Origin: Ampullaceana balthica
Lineage: Eukaryota > Mollusca > Gastropoda > Lymnaeidae
Direction of reading: 5' to 3'
Assembly (NCBI GenBank): GCA_944989445.1
Contig: CALYLW010000014.1
Coordinates: 3,012,978 to 3,076,977, forward strand
Length of the DNA: 64,000 nt
Part shown: one piece after another, positions 52,343 through 64,000 of the stretch
How the letters are laid out: each line of letters opens with the position of its first letter
How positions within the stretch are numbered: position 1 is the stretch's first letter
Made by a program: the position numbers and the translations under genes
Notes under the pieces: generated by a model
Seen by the model: only the letters and a program-made list of their open reading frames with translations
The model's database searches: none
What the model was told of the DNA's origin: nothing

Positions 52343-53345
52343 CATAGTAAATAAGATTACACTTTACCAGACATTAATTTTTCTAAATGAGCAAATGTTT
52401 TTGTTTACTTATTACTACATAGGTAAACATATAGAGAAATAAATTACTACACCCAAGCTTACTGTAACTTGAGATAAAATCATAGAGTTATTTGTTGAAT
52501 ACCATTTAATTTATAAGCAACACAATTTCATCTGGATGCTAAATTTTTATGGGATGGTGTTTCTCGTACATTTGATCAAATGTTTTATTTTGGGGACTAA
52601 AACAATTAGTCAGTATATATCTTAATTTTTTTTTACTTTGATATACTTTTGTTTCAACCATGCTTTCATGTACTAAGTTAAATTTTTGTTTTATTAAAAT
52701 AAGTTCAATTTTGAATAATAGCAAGAACTGTAAAGCATAATCTAATTGAACATAGTTATGTTATACTGTGGAATTTATTCATGAATTGTGAAAATCTGAT
52801 CAATTCTTTGGTACCAGCACATTTACTAAGTTGGATTATTCTAGTTGCTCAATATGTATCATTGATCTGCATGCACCTTCAAATTATGCTGGAATCAAAC
52901 CAGTTAGTTCTTGTATTTTAAAATGGCACTTTATTTATTTTAATTCACATTAAATGAGATTAAAAGATCTGGTTGTGCATTGCACTGTCTAATTCAATGA
53001 GAACATTTTCATTCTATAAAGATTTATAATTGGTAACGAATGGAAGAAATAATAATTAGTAAATGTTAAATTTTGTTGCAAGTTTTTAAGTGTTAAATTA
53101 AATAACCTCTTCTAATTGGTTAATGAAATGTAATTTCTTATTAATATTTTTTGCAATTAACCTTTAACCCCATATGTATTAAATTTTATTTTTTTAAAAA
53201 CTGTTTCATAGATGACTTTGATGTGAGATAGTTTTTGTTTGGAAGCTTTTTAGAAGCAAATAACCGACTGTTTACTTTAGAATTTAATAATATACAAAAT
53301 GAGACTGTATATAATTCAACAAATAAAGAAATATAAATGCAATGC
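52343..53345 (+). other. PDHB: PDHB 3' untranslated region with candidate polyadenylation signals
   Basis: AATAAA occurs at 52,438-52,443 and again at 53,322-53,327, giving possible short and long 3' ends. The sequence is AT-rich and lacks exons. Confidence 0.55.
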
Positions 53346-54560
53346 TTTCCATTGTTCTTTTATGTTTGGTTAACATTTTTTTTAAGTCTAATTATAAATT
53401 CATTCATTAGTGTGGAGAAATCAGTTTTTTATTAAGAGTTTTAAAGACAAAGTCATGTTTAGTAATGCGTACTCTAATTCTAATATAATTTAGATATTTT
53501 TAGTTTTACCATTCAGGTAAAGGAAATGAATTTTCCATTTGGCAAATATGAAAGCACCATGCAGGATTTGAGAAACATATGGCTTAGTGAAGCTTTCTTT
53601 AAACAGTTTTTATTAATTGCTATAATTATAATGTGAAATTTCAAATGAAACATTTTAATAACTGCAACTTTCTGCAGAAAGAGTGTGCAACTTTCTGTGG
53701 AAAAAGTGTGCACTCATAATTGTATTTTATGATTCTTTAGTATCTGGCACTGAGATTAATGATTAATGCCTCTGGTTTTTACTGAACTGAATAGAAATAT
53801 TGTAGTTAATAAATGAATTTTTGTAAAATTGGGGAATAAAAAATGTAACAGAAAATGAAAAACATTCATTTTTGTTTAATTTAATGAATTTGATCATATA
53901 AAAGTAAAAGCATTTTAAATTAAGAACATATTCACTACAATGTATAACTCCTAACTTCATAAATCCAATAAAAAATGGATTTTATGATGGCTTTCTGTCA
54001 AAAAAATGCAGTATAAAGGTCTTTTAATTAAATATGTCAAAATAGAATGTGATATTAATCCTGGAGATTGAAACCACAGCTTGAATTACAATTGGTGGAT
54101 AATTAATACATATAACTATAATTACTATTATTTATCACATGTTTTAAAATAATTTTTTAATCAATTGCTTAAAACTTTTAACTAGTTGCAAGTTCTCAAA
54201 AAATATTAAAGAGAGATTTGACAATGCATAGTTTATATTTTTTTAAAGTAAAAATTTAATGTTTAAATTTTTAAAAATCTTTTACTTTTAAAAAACATTA
54301 ATGGTAATTTTGATACTTATAAATCTCATGTTAATTCATCATTGCTCAATATTATTTTAAGTGAGCAATTAGAAGATCTAATTGCAGAATCATGAGTTTT
54401 CAGATCATTAATACAAGTTGGATGCATTCCTATTTTGTCCAAAATAGGAAAGATCAATATTGGTAAATAGCTTCAAGAATGTGATGAGTACTGCAATAAG
54501 AGCTTCATGACAAAAAATAAAATAATATGCAAATAGACACGCTGCCATCGCTACAAGCAT
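53346..54560. other. AT-rich spacer between convergent PDHB and MEIG1
   Basis: No exon or repeat family was identified. Confidence 0.4.
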
Positions 54561-54567
54561 GAACATC

Positions 54568-54573
54568 TTTATT
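54568..54573 (-). terminator. MEIG1: Polyadenylation signal of the MEIG1-type gene
   Basis: AATAAA on the minus strand, about 70 bases past the stop codon. Confidence 0.6.
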
Positions 54574-54641
54574 TACAGAGCTGGTAAATCTCAAACTTGA
54601 ATATTTCTCAAAATGTTTGACTTAGATTGGCTTGCACAAAA

Positions 54642-55206
54642 TTAGTATGCATAAAGTTTTGTTTTGTTTATTTGCTTGTCTGGACATTCCCGGGTTTTAT
54701 CATAGTAGTAAAAGCATCCATCTCGACGTACCAGTTTCTTTATAAATCCATTATGTGGCCATCTGTCAACCTTTTCATTGTAAAAGAAAACAAGGTCTTG
54801 AATTAAACAGAGAAATTATGAAAGCATGCATGTATATTTTGTTTGTGGACTGTATTTTGTAAAACAAACAAATTAATAGAACCACAGATTTAGACATAAA
54901 ATACTGACTCAATACAATCTATCAGTAGTAAATACAACACATTTGTATGTGTGTAGTCTGTAGCATTGTCAAAATAAATTATTTTTATTATTTTTCAATT
55001 TATACCTGTATTTTAGAGTTGAAAGTCTAAAGTTTTATTATTTTGTTACTCACATGCTCAGTTTTTCTGACTTCCTTGTATTCAATTTCATCCCTGTAAC
55101 CAGCCAACTGAAATCTGTAAGCTTCTTCCACCTCCTCATTCCACTGTGTTGGTCTGGTCATGGATTTGGGTTGAAGAGGGGAGGGCATTTTAACAGATGT
55201 CGCCAT
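54642..55206 (-). CDS. MEIG1: Meiosis expressed gene 1 protein homolog
   Basis: MEIG1 is a small protein needed in mammals for sperm manchette and flagellum assembly, working with PACRG; the invertebrate role is inferred. Two coding exons: 55,206-55,054 and 54,770-54,642, joined by a GT-AG phase 0 intron, giving 93 residues (the human protein is 88). Family blocks are [19 protein letters not shown] and YKEVRKTEH in exon 1, and [29 protein letters not shown] and the conserved C-terminal KLYAY in exon 2. An acceptor (tttatttag) eight bases before the ATG implies an upstream 5' untranslated exon. It is convergent with PDHB. Confidence 0.95.
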
Positions 55207-55214
55207 TAGCGTTA

Positions 55215-57382
55215 CTAAATAAAGTTTATAGTAAAACATTTATGATTATAGTAAATCACATAATTATATTGAAGGGGCTTTTGCATCTATTATGGTAATA
55301 AACTTATTTTATTCCCCTTTCACATTTAAAACCTCAAAAATAATGATTCAAATTAAACTAACTTGAGAATATTTACTTTAAGGCTGTTCATAACATTGGT
55401 CATTAGCCATCTCTATTTTACTACATGTGTATATAGATTTGTGAATTAAATACCAGTAATAATTATGCAAATACTATACCATGTCAGTTTCATTTTTAAG
55501 ATTTGCATTCTTGCGATTTTATATTTAAATTGTTTGTAACTTATATGAAAAAATATGTTTAATTTGTAACTGGATTTGAAAAGTTGGGGCATTTTAAAAA
55601 GTCATTTCAGCTAGTTTTCAACTCAAATCAAGAAAGAAGAGAGTTAGAAATATCATATCTCATCATGGAAATTTAATGATTAAGTTATTAATCTATAATT
55701 TCTAAACATATGCTCTGGTTTTTTTTATAGTTAAAGTTTCTAGTCCAAAGCAGTCCACCTTAAGTTTGTAATAATTGGGCTATAATCAGTAGTCATATTA
55801 ATAAACAAAAACAAATATATTATTGTTTTTAATTATATATTGTATATACTATTACTACTATACTATTTAGTTTTCATTTTAAGTTTTTTGTTTTAGATTT
55901 TTTTTTAATTTTGTACAAGTTACTTTAGTTACAAGACAATAACTGGACTTAAACAGTTAAAATTAAAACAGTATAATTATATTGATATTGTATCTTCTAG
56001 CATTGACTATGACTTATACGAATAGTGTACATATATATAAATAGTAATAATTGCTAATTAATAGATTAGAGTCATAATGGAGTAAATAATTAAATAATAT
56101 AAAACATAAAATTTTTAATAAAATCAATCAATCAAATACTATGTAATTAAAAATAGAAATAATTATATATTAATTATTATGTTCGTTGAATCTTTAAAAA
56201 AAATATTAAGGTTACAACTTGGGGGATCTCTACCTATATTTCATTTTAATTTAAATTAAAGTTTTCAATGATAGTTGTTTTGAATAACTTTTGTGCATAT
56301 GAGTAGGAGAATGGGTTGTAAATGAAATCAAATTCCGTTTCAAAGCTTACCTAGATAACAGGAAGTCCTGACGTATTGTACGTTACTAGGAAACAGCATC
56401 AATGTTTGTCTCGCGGTAAATTAACGACAGCATTTCATTGGCTTAAATAATTAAAAGAAAAAATAAATGTAACTATACTACAATAATATTTTTGAGCGAT
56501 CGAGTATAAAGCTTTTTACTTTAATTCATTGCATTTCACGGGCGCCGCATTTTTTTCGTGATATAATTAACAATTCTAAATATTTAAAGGGTCATTTACA
56601 TTTAATTTTGTTTAAATTTTAAAGTAATTTGTTGGAAAAGTTTTAGTCAAGTCTTTTACTTTTAAATTTTAAGAGTTTAAAGATGGAAAGCTTTTACTTT
56701 TACACGTTAACACTGACAATTAAAATAAATTCATTTAAGTTCTTTACTTAAAGTTAAAGTGCGAGGTAGTGGGTTAAATTGAATTATATAAGTAAGAACT
56801 AATTCAAGAAAAGCTGCAAAGTTTGTCTGCAAGATACTTTATAAGAGTTAGTTATAAATCTAGAAAAAGTAGGCATGGGCGCCGCTGGGAATTTTTCCAG
56901 GGGTGGGGGGACAAGACGTTTTTTTATTTAACTGACATTGGCATACAGGTTCAAATTTCAATTAAATTTTAGTTAAGTATAACATAAGGGCCGAAAAAAG
57001 CCTTAGAAATTAATAAGACTTACAAATTAGCGCCTTAATAGCTAAAATACAACATATATTAATGCATTTATTAAAATAAAAAGTTAAAAACGTAAGTTCT
57101 CACGAGAAAATTAAATTTTGGTGTGAAATAATATACGGGTAGAAACTGCAGGATTACCAAAAAGTGTGTGTGGTGGGTGAGGGTGAGTGGGGTGGAGGAC
57201 ATTATTCTAAACCCTTAATGATCTCTGAATTTATTATTATTATTAGATTTTTTTTAAAAAATTATATATTTCAAGTAGTGTAACTCTAAGTCTAAGTAGT
57301 AGAGGGTAAATTCGCGCATCACTGCTACCGTTGGTTCTGGGACCTGGGAGTTATTTTCAGCTGCATCTGATTGCGTTATTTA
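55215..57382. other. AT-rich upstream region of MEIG1, no other gene seen
   Basis: It should contain the MEIG1 promoter and any 5' untranslated exon. No further coding exon or repeat family is supportable. Confidence 0.35.
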
Positions 57383-57627
57383 TAGTGGTGTACCGGATTT
57401 CGGATCCGGCCATTTTTACAAATCCGGCTTCGGCAGACAAAATATCTATCATCCATCCGTCCATCCATCCACCCACCCATCTATCTATCTATAAATATAT
57501 GTAATAGCAGTAATGGCTCCGCAAATTCGGCCATTTTTACTAATCCGGCTCCGATTGGATTTCACTTCATAAGTTCATAAATCCGGCTCCGGCCGGATTT
57601 AAAAAAATTGAATCCGGTACACCCCTA
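57383..57627. mobile_element. hAT MITE with perfect 8-bp target duplication
   Basis: The ends TAGTGGTGTACCGGATT and AATCCGGTACACCCCTA are inverted repeats (one mismatch). They are flanked on both sides by GTTATTTA (57,375-57,382 and 57,628-57,635). The interior repeats CCGGATTT-like and ATCCGGCT motifs and an ATCC/ATCT simple repeat. Confidence 0.9.
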
Positions 57628-57810
57628 GTTATTTATGATTTTTAGAAAGGTTCATAAATTTTAAAATGTAAAGATAATTTTTATTCTGTGTAAACTAAGT
57701 GGGTGACAGTGATATTATATTTAAATTTAACTAGAGACTTATCAGGCACTGATTTCGTTTATTAGGTTCATCATTAGTTCATGATAATTTCGCATAAATT
57801 GCTTTTGTCC

Positions 57811-58240
57811 AGTGGCATCTCTAGGGTGCAGGGGGTGGGAGGGGGCGGGCCACCCCGGGTGACACCATCATTGTTGACACCAAAATCTAAAATTTTACTG
57901 TGTACGATTTTATGTCAAAAAAAGAGACGACACATTTTTTTCACCTAACAAAAAATTAAAAAATACACTGAAATGCGATAAAGTTAAACACTAAAACTTA
58001 TTAATAAAAAAAAATCAGTTAACATCCAATAATAAAACAGTGCCACAAAACTACAATAAAACAAATAAGAGGAAAAAAAGGAAGAAACAGTCGCACCGGA
58101 GAGAGAAGTAAAAAGGCTGGACATGAAAGAGGTGGTGTCTTTTGTTTTAAATGAAATAAAGCCAACTGGGCTTTGACACACCGACACCATGGAGTAAGCC
58201 GGTGAAACGAACCCCACCTCAATAGTCCCACCATCACAGT
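57811..58240. mobile_element. Possible degraded relative of the 'CAGAGGCGTCAC' element
   Basis: It begins CAGTGGCATCTCTAGGGTGC and has GGGTGACACCATC, both resembling the MITE family at 25,388, 26,962 and 58,583. It is longer and no matching right terminus was found, so it may be a larger relative or a fragment. Confidence 0.35.
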
Positions 58241-58582
58241 AGGGTGTGGGGATAAGATTTTTCTTTAAAAAAAATCAAAAGATGATGTTACTTTTTTTTT
58301 AAAGAGGAAAGTTATGTATTAAATATCTTTTGAGTTAATATTTTTGTCTTATTTATATTTATTAAAGACGTGAAAACATGCATATCTATGTTAATATAAT
58401 ATAATGAAACTTAAATTTTCTTGAGCATAGGTAATTTTTTTTTGGTTGTTGTTATTTCCTTTAACACGAAATTATTTTCACATGAAAACATTTTAGTCTT
58501 GTCGATTTCGTATGAACGATTTTCACTGATGGATCGCTTGATGAGGTCACCGTCACGAAATTAATAAGAAAGTTACACTAAA

Positions 58583-58762
58583 CAGTGGCGTCACTAGGGG
58601 GTGCGAGGATGCGGACCGCAGCGGGTGACACCAAAATGTTAAATTCTGTATGTTCCCGTTATTTGGCACAGGTAGACTCGGAGGAGTTCTATGGGTTAAG
58701 TCGTGAGTGGGTGACACCATGAGCTACCGCACCGGGTGACACCAACACTAGTGACGCCTCTG
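58583..58762. mobile_element. MITE family 'CAGAGGCGTCAC', copy 3
   Basis: The ends CAGTGGCGTCACTAG and CTAGTGACGCCTCTG are inverted with one mismatch. The interior matches copies 1 and 2 (TGTATGTTCCCGTTATTTGG and ACTCGGAGGAG). Target duplication is unclear. Confidence 0.85.
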
Positions 58763-61168
58763 CTTTTGTCCATGCTAGTTTGGCATGCTCAATGCCCTCT
58801 GGTGTTTAAAACTCTTTTTGAAAGCTTAATGTATATAAATATATATCATATGTTTCTTTTCTGTAGTTACATTCTTTCAAAGATTGGGGAAGACTAGGCC
58901 TAAAACAGTCGGAGTTGCTTAAAATGACTTCAATCTGTGTCTATCAACACTTTCAGAAGGACTGTTTGGAGGAGCACAACCCAAGGTTTTGAAATACATG
59001 TTTTTGAAATAAGTTCTCTAGAAACTTCAAGTGCAGATTCTTCAATACAGTTGCATGTCAGTGATAAAATTTTTTGTTTTATTCATTCAACAACAGGAAG
59101 CCAGTGGAGATCCTTAGAAGCTGATGTCAGATTTATTCTTTTTTTGCACATTTTAATTTATAAAATTTAACTGGTAAGTAGAAGACTGGTGACATTTAAT
59201 TTATTTCTATACTTCAAATTCTTAATATTCACGATTAAAAGGTTCGATGATACTATACAACAAAATGGAGTAGTTCTGAAGCCCTGACAATTAAGGTTGA
59301 GGCATCACCACCAGACTCCACTTCCATGATACTGTTTTAAAAAAAAGTTTTGATTTTGACTGACAGCAGAACAATATTTTCTTTTCTAGTAACCCATATC
59401 ACAATAACAAAAAAAACAAAAAAAAACATTGAAAAACTAATACGGTTAAAACACAGAAAGGAAGATTGAACCATATTTCTTTGGTTTATTTCGTATCTTT
59501 AAAAGAATGTTCAACATAATGAGAATTTGATTCCTTTAGATTAAAGATTAATTAATCATTAGTAAATGCATTAAAAAAAATTAGTATGATATTGATTGAG
59601 TGAGTCCTGATCATAAAGAGAACTAATATATTGTTTGTATTGGTGCTGTTTGATGTTTTTTAAGTGCAACATCATGCACTTATAACCTGTTTCATAATTA
59701 AGTTATATTTAAAAATAAATTAAAAAAAAATTCTTTGATAGATAAATCCTAACAGCCTTAATAAAAAATAGCACCAGACGTTCTAAATTATATAACTCAT
59801 GAAAAATGAAACCCGCTCAGAACAGTCTTAACTGAACTGAACCAAACAAGCTGCTGAGAACAAGCGGTGAAAATTGACCTGAATAATGGGCTTCCTGAAA
59901 TATTTGACAGCAACTCATATTTTGAAATCTAATCCTTCATGTAGAGCACAGTGGTAGATCATATCAAAACTTTAAGGGTTAAAAAAAAAGAATAAAAAAC
60001 GTATATTCTGATTTATGACTTCTGGCTTAATTATTATGGTATAGTTTTCTGGTTAAGAAAAAAAAATTGTAATAGAATGAGCAAAAAAATTGTTCCGTTT
60101 ATAAATTTTATTTGGCTATTATAAGCTCAATTGAGAAAAGAAAAAAAATCTAATAAAATATAATCTATATTTTACAATGTCTCAGCTACAGTATCCCTCA
60201 AAAGCCATTTCAATTTCAAAAACAATTTCTATTACAATTGTTAGATGACAAAAAAAAACTGAAGTATGACAACTGATAATATTTTAATTGCATGCTGTGA
60301 GATGCTGTTAGCAATATTTCCATGGAAATTCAGAAACTAAGATATCAGCTTTAATAGTAAATAGAGCAACATTACCTCAAAAAATAATACAATTTAAGAT
60401 GATTCAAGTAAGTAGGAAAGTTTGAAAAGCTCTTTAACAAAAACAAAAAAAAACCTAATTTTTAAATAGAATTATCACACAAGTTATCAATGTTCAAAAG
60501 AGCATTTAACATAATAAAATATTTATTGCAAATTTAAATTTACCAACAAAGAGTAAAAAGACATTTTGACATTCTTGTAACTTTTGACAAGCATAATAAA
60601 AATTAATATCTCAATGCCATTTTTTAAATATAAATTAAGAAAAGAAAAAGAAAAACTTTTATAAATAGTTGAAGTTTACAAATGTAAAAAAATATATTCA
60701 TATGGCAAAATATTTGCATTACAACTTTCTAAAACAAGTACAGATCAATGCGAGTTAAAAATATTAAGACACAATTGTATTTCAAATCCTAAATTGAAAA
60801 AAAACTTCATAAACAAAATTCAATAAAAATATCCTGACATATCATCTAATATTATAATTATGACTTAATTTACGCATGAATAACCTTTAGATTTACCTAA
60901 ATTATTACATGCTTGTTCTTAAGCTAACTTTAAAAAAAAATTCAGGGTAACCATGATGGACTTATAAGTAGGTAATATATTTTAAAATATATTTCTCTTA
61001 GTAAATTGATTATTTTACAGAAAATTAATGAAGAATATGGTAATCTAATTATTCTAATGGAAGATAACATAAAACTATACGCTGATTCGGCCATTTTCAA
61101 AATTGAGTCACGTTTTGTCCACATTTGTGAGGACTTAATTTATGCTCAAATAATTACATTACAAATTA
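58763..61168. other. AT-rich intergenic, one unassigned open frame
   Basis: An open frame at 58,937-59,170 (plus) has no ATG at its start and no recognisable domain, though its residue mix is less repeat-like than most. The rest looks like intergenic AT-rich sequence downstream of the NAPE-PLD-type gene. Confidence 0.3.
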
Positions 61169-61355
61169 CAGGGCCGGTCTTAGCAATTGCGGAGCCCTAT
61201 GCCGTTTAGTAAGCGAAACGGATTGCGCTGGGCCCAGTTTGGGTAGGGATGCGGAATTAATAAGGATAATAAGTGAAAATTAAGATAGGCGGGGCCCATG
61301 AAAGCGTGGGGCCCACTGCGGCCGCATAGGTTGCCGTGGCCTAAGACCGGCCCTG
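61169..61355. mobile_element. hAT MITE near the 3' end of the NAPE-PLD-type gene
   Basis: The ends CAGGGCCGGTCTTAG and CTAAGACCGGCCCTG are perfect inverted repeats. The element is flanked by the identical 8-mer ACAAATTA (61,161-61,168 and 61,356-61,363). 187 bp and GC-rich, lying about 110 bases past the stop codon, possibly within the 3' untranslated region. Confidence 0.93.
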
Positions 61356-61463
61356 ACAAATTACATAAGGAAAACTTTTCTAGACTCTTGAGACCATCAA
61401 TAAATTCAGAGCTAAATTTGCAATGCAATTTTAAATCCCAATAAAAGTGCAGTATTTATATCT

Positions 61464-63818
61464 TTAATCTAACTCATGCAAATCATCAGAACCTACTATT
61501 GTTATTTCTCCATGGTTGACAGTGAAAAATGAAGATGGTTTCATGTTGCGCCTTTGAACTTCTGCTTCTAAAAGTTCCTTTGGCTCCATGAATGGCTGGA
61601 AAAGAGAATGATTAAAAATGTTAGTATTTATTTTCATCTAATGTGTAATAGGCGGCTGGATAGCAAAGTAAATAGTGCGCTTGCCACAATAAAAAAAATG
61701 AATGACTAACGCTAAGAAAGTCCTCCGCTGACCTGGAAGGGAGATGGGGCGCCCACCAAGGTCTAACAAGCCCCTAGTAAGCTCTAGGACCCTCTACGAC
61801 CATCGGTTATGGGACTTTAAAAAAAATATTGTAATACAGCTGTCATGTCAAATATGCCTCTGCCAGCAGTATGTGGCATGGCCCATTACAAGCACACCTG
61901 AAGCCCTCACCAACTTTTGTCATTAAAAAAAAATTATAATAATAATTTAACCTAGATAAATTTGTATAATTCACAGAAAAACATTATGGACTTTTTTTGG
62001 TTGTATGAGCCAGCAAACTTAGAGACATAGACTATTAGAGAGGGTAAATGGCATAACCAAGTTGCAATAATGCATGGAAATCAATATCATTTTTTATTTT
62101 TGTCAGAATGTCAAGAGTGGAAAGGTTTTTTATACATATAATAACACTGCTTATATTCTGAAGGTTAGCATTTTACTGTTTCGTGGAGTTTTAATAAAAT
62201 ATTTGTCAATTTCAATTTTTTAATCCCTGATAATATGAAAATGCATTTTTCCAATAAGAACGAATGCACACTGTGTTTTTATATAATGTATAATTAATAT
62301 AAAGTGTTATAAATTCATATGAATATAATGTAAAAATTAGGGGCAAGCGCAAGCATGATAAACTCACAATTAGTTAAATTTAATCTTACAAGTGGTAAAC
62401 TTAAAACTGCAGAACAATTGGTACCTCTGAAGCAATAGAAAAAGTCCCCCAATGGATTCCAATAGAAGCTTGAGATTGCAAATCTTCATGTATGCAGACA
62501 GCATGCTCTGGATCTACATGCATATTTGACATAATGTTTCTTAAAAGAAAATGAAACAAATATATTTATGTATCTCAGCCCTAAAAAATACAAATGAGTT
62601 TAATATATAAAAATAAATTAATTTGTTAATTTCATTTATAAATAAACAACTTTTAAAATTAAATGTCATTATCATTCATTGTATTGCTTCTACGTAATTT
62701 GTCAATCCAAACTACATTATCTTGATTTTTAATTATAACTCTGATTTTTATTTCAGATTAATAAATATGTTTTAATTTATTTCAAGAATTTTTCAATTTC
62801 AAAAGAAAGATAAAATCTATAAAAATTCTGCTTGTTAATAACATTAGAAATTACATTTTGAAAGTACCTGGGGCTATAGGCGCCTATAGGGATTGTAGCC
62901 AATGTGAAGGGCCCAAGTCTTGTCCCAATTTGTTTAAAGACCTTGCAATATGCTGTGTCACCTGAAAAGTAAAAACTGTGTCTGGGGCCAATGACACACC
63001 AGCTGCACCACAAGACCTGCAAGGATATCATAATTATGGATACATGACGCTACAGTAACGTAAAACTGATAAGACATTATGTTAAAAAATTTCAGACACT
63101 CCGTATCCCTTTCCAAATTATGTAAAACTTATTAAAATTTTTTAAAGATAACTCTCAAATTCAACTAAATAGAAACCTTATTTTCATCATGTGTTGTTCT
63201 CTTCCCCCAATGTTGACACGGAGTGCACACAACTTTGATGTTAGTGTTATCATCAAACACGTCTTCCTGCCACCATGTCATCTCTATGACATTCATGCAG
63301 CCGCAGTCATTCATCCATTGTTTTAAGCCCATTGGCACGTACCAGCGAAGAGTTTCTCCAAATCTGTAAACAGAAAAATAGTTAAAAATCAAATTATTAT
63401 TTTTTTGGTCCCCCTCAGAGAAGTATAAAAGATATGTATAAATTTTAAATCTAGAGATATATTTTTTCTTCAATAGTTTACTTTAAAATAGTTGGATTAT
63501 CCAACAATTTCCTCACTTCTGATTCAAAGATGTGACACTGCCACAGTCCAGATGGTCATAATGTGTGTTACTTATTAGGACAAAATCTAAATGGGGAAGC
63601 TCATCAATGGTACAGGGTACAGGTCGAAATCTCTTGACACCCAGAAATTGAACAGGTGAACATCTTTCGCTGAACATGGGATCTGTTAAAATGGTGACAC
63701 CATCAAATTGAACCAGGGATGTAGAGTGCCCAATCCATAAATGGCGAACACCAGAGATGGGCATTGACCTAAATTCTAACAAATTTGGCTTTATTACAGG
63801 CAGCAGCCTGTCCAGCTC
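61464..63818 (-). CDS. NAPEPLD: NAPE-PLD-type phospholipase D, 3' exons only (5' end outside window)
   Basis: Members hydrolyse N-acyl-phosphatidylethanolamines to N-acylethanolamines, using a dinuclear zinc site in a metallo-beta-lactamase fold at membranes. Exons in order: 63,818-63,517, 63,363-63,177, 63,016-62,868, 62,539-62,425 and 61,595-61,464, all GT-AG and in phase, about 294 residues to the stop. Family blocks are [74 protein letters not shown] and [11 protein letters not shown]. Predicted metal ligands His-187, Asp-189, His-190, His-253, Asp-284 and His-343 (human numbering) are present. The first His of the HxHxDH motif is Asn (SNTHYDHLD). The acceptor at 63,819 shows the coding region continues upstream, so the N terminus lies past 64,000. 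The frame is otherwise intact. Confidence 0.93.
61651..61935 (+). mobile_element. Possible tRNA-like SINE in the last NAPE-PLD intron
   Basis: A locally GC-richer block starts GGCGGCTGGATAGCAAAG with 'tagtgcgcttgccac', a pol III A-box-like layout, and ends in an A-rich tail near 61,925. No second copy is in the window and the B box is not clear, so this is tentative. Confidence 0.35.
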
Positions 63819-64000
63819 CTGAAAATTTAAAAATTCTTTGTTTAAATTGGTTAAAAAGATGAGTCAGTTTTTATGAATGATGCATTATTGATTGATACAA
63901 GAAACTAATACATGTACATATTTTTTTCACACATTAGCTTAATGAATCAACACATGTATGAGGGCTTAAAATATATCTAGAGTATGTATATAAATAATAT

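Noticed and set aside
57984..58237. Hydrophobic minus-strand open frames suggesting a membrane protein
   Set aside because: The composition reflects A/T-rich and purine-rich sequence in a degraded transposon-like stretch, with no family match or exon structure.
58937..59170. A 77-codon open frame as an unknown gene
   Set aside because: No ATG at the start, no recognisable domain and no flanking splice-consistent exons; left as unassigned.

Overview
This is a eukaryotic window: AT-rich, intron-rich and loaded with interspersed repeats. Four protein-coding genes can be assembled exon by exon with GT-AG splice sites and matching codon phase. The gene set, long introns, Helitrons, hAT/pogo/piggyBac-type MITEs, a tRNA-derived SINE and a partner LINE fit an invertebrate metazoan. 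A mollusc, perhaps a gastropod, is my best guess, but that is inference and no species is claimed.

Layout. Positions 1-29,800 hold no convincing complete gene. They contain Helentron-like tandem arrays (3,658-5,392 and 8,891-10,121), several MITEs, a series of minisatellites, a 3.7 kb (GATA)n array, a decayed hAT/ZMYM1-like transposase and decayed LINE pieces. One weak first-exon candidate lies in a GC-rich patch near 2,559-2,667. Positions 29,803-36,008 (minus strand) carry a six-exon SLC25A3 gene, the mitochondrial phosphate carrier. Positions 39,253-52,342 (plus strand) carry an eleven-exon PDHB gene, the pyruvate dehydrogenase E1 beta subunit. The two are divergent, about 3.2 kb apart start to start. 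Positions 54,642-55,206 (minus) carry a two-exon MEIG1-type gene. From 61,464 to the window edge (minus) are five 3' exons of a NAPE-PLD-type metallo-beta-lactamase-fold phospholipase, whose 5' end lies beyond the window.

Genes together. SLC25A3 and PDHB both serve mitochondrial energy metabolism (phosphate import for ATP synthesis; pyruvate oxidation), so a shared regulatory interval between them is plausible but unproven. MEIG1 and NAPE-PLD have no evident link to them.

Most interesting observations. (1) A composite Helitron at 7,902-13,969 sits precisely between A and T inside a 31-bp minisatellite. Removing it restores the repeat in register. Its 5' terminus has become the 3.7 kb GATA array. 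(2) The NAPE-PLD-type enzyme has Asn where the first His of the HxHxDH zinc motif is expected. (3) A tRNA-headed SINE shares its 3' tail with a LINE found in the same window, a classic parasite-partner pair. (4) The Helitron family carries a tRNA-like, probably tRNA-Val-derived, segment. (5) The 5.6 kb PDHB intron 10 is a dated nest of Helitrons, a LINE, and a pogo-like element inserted into that LINE.
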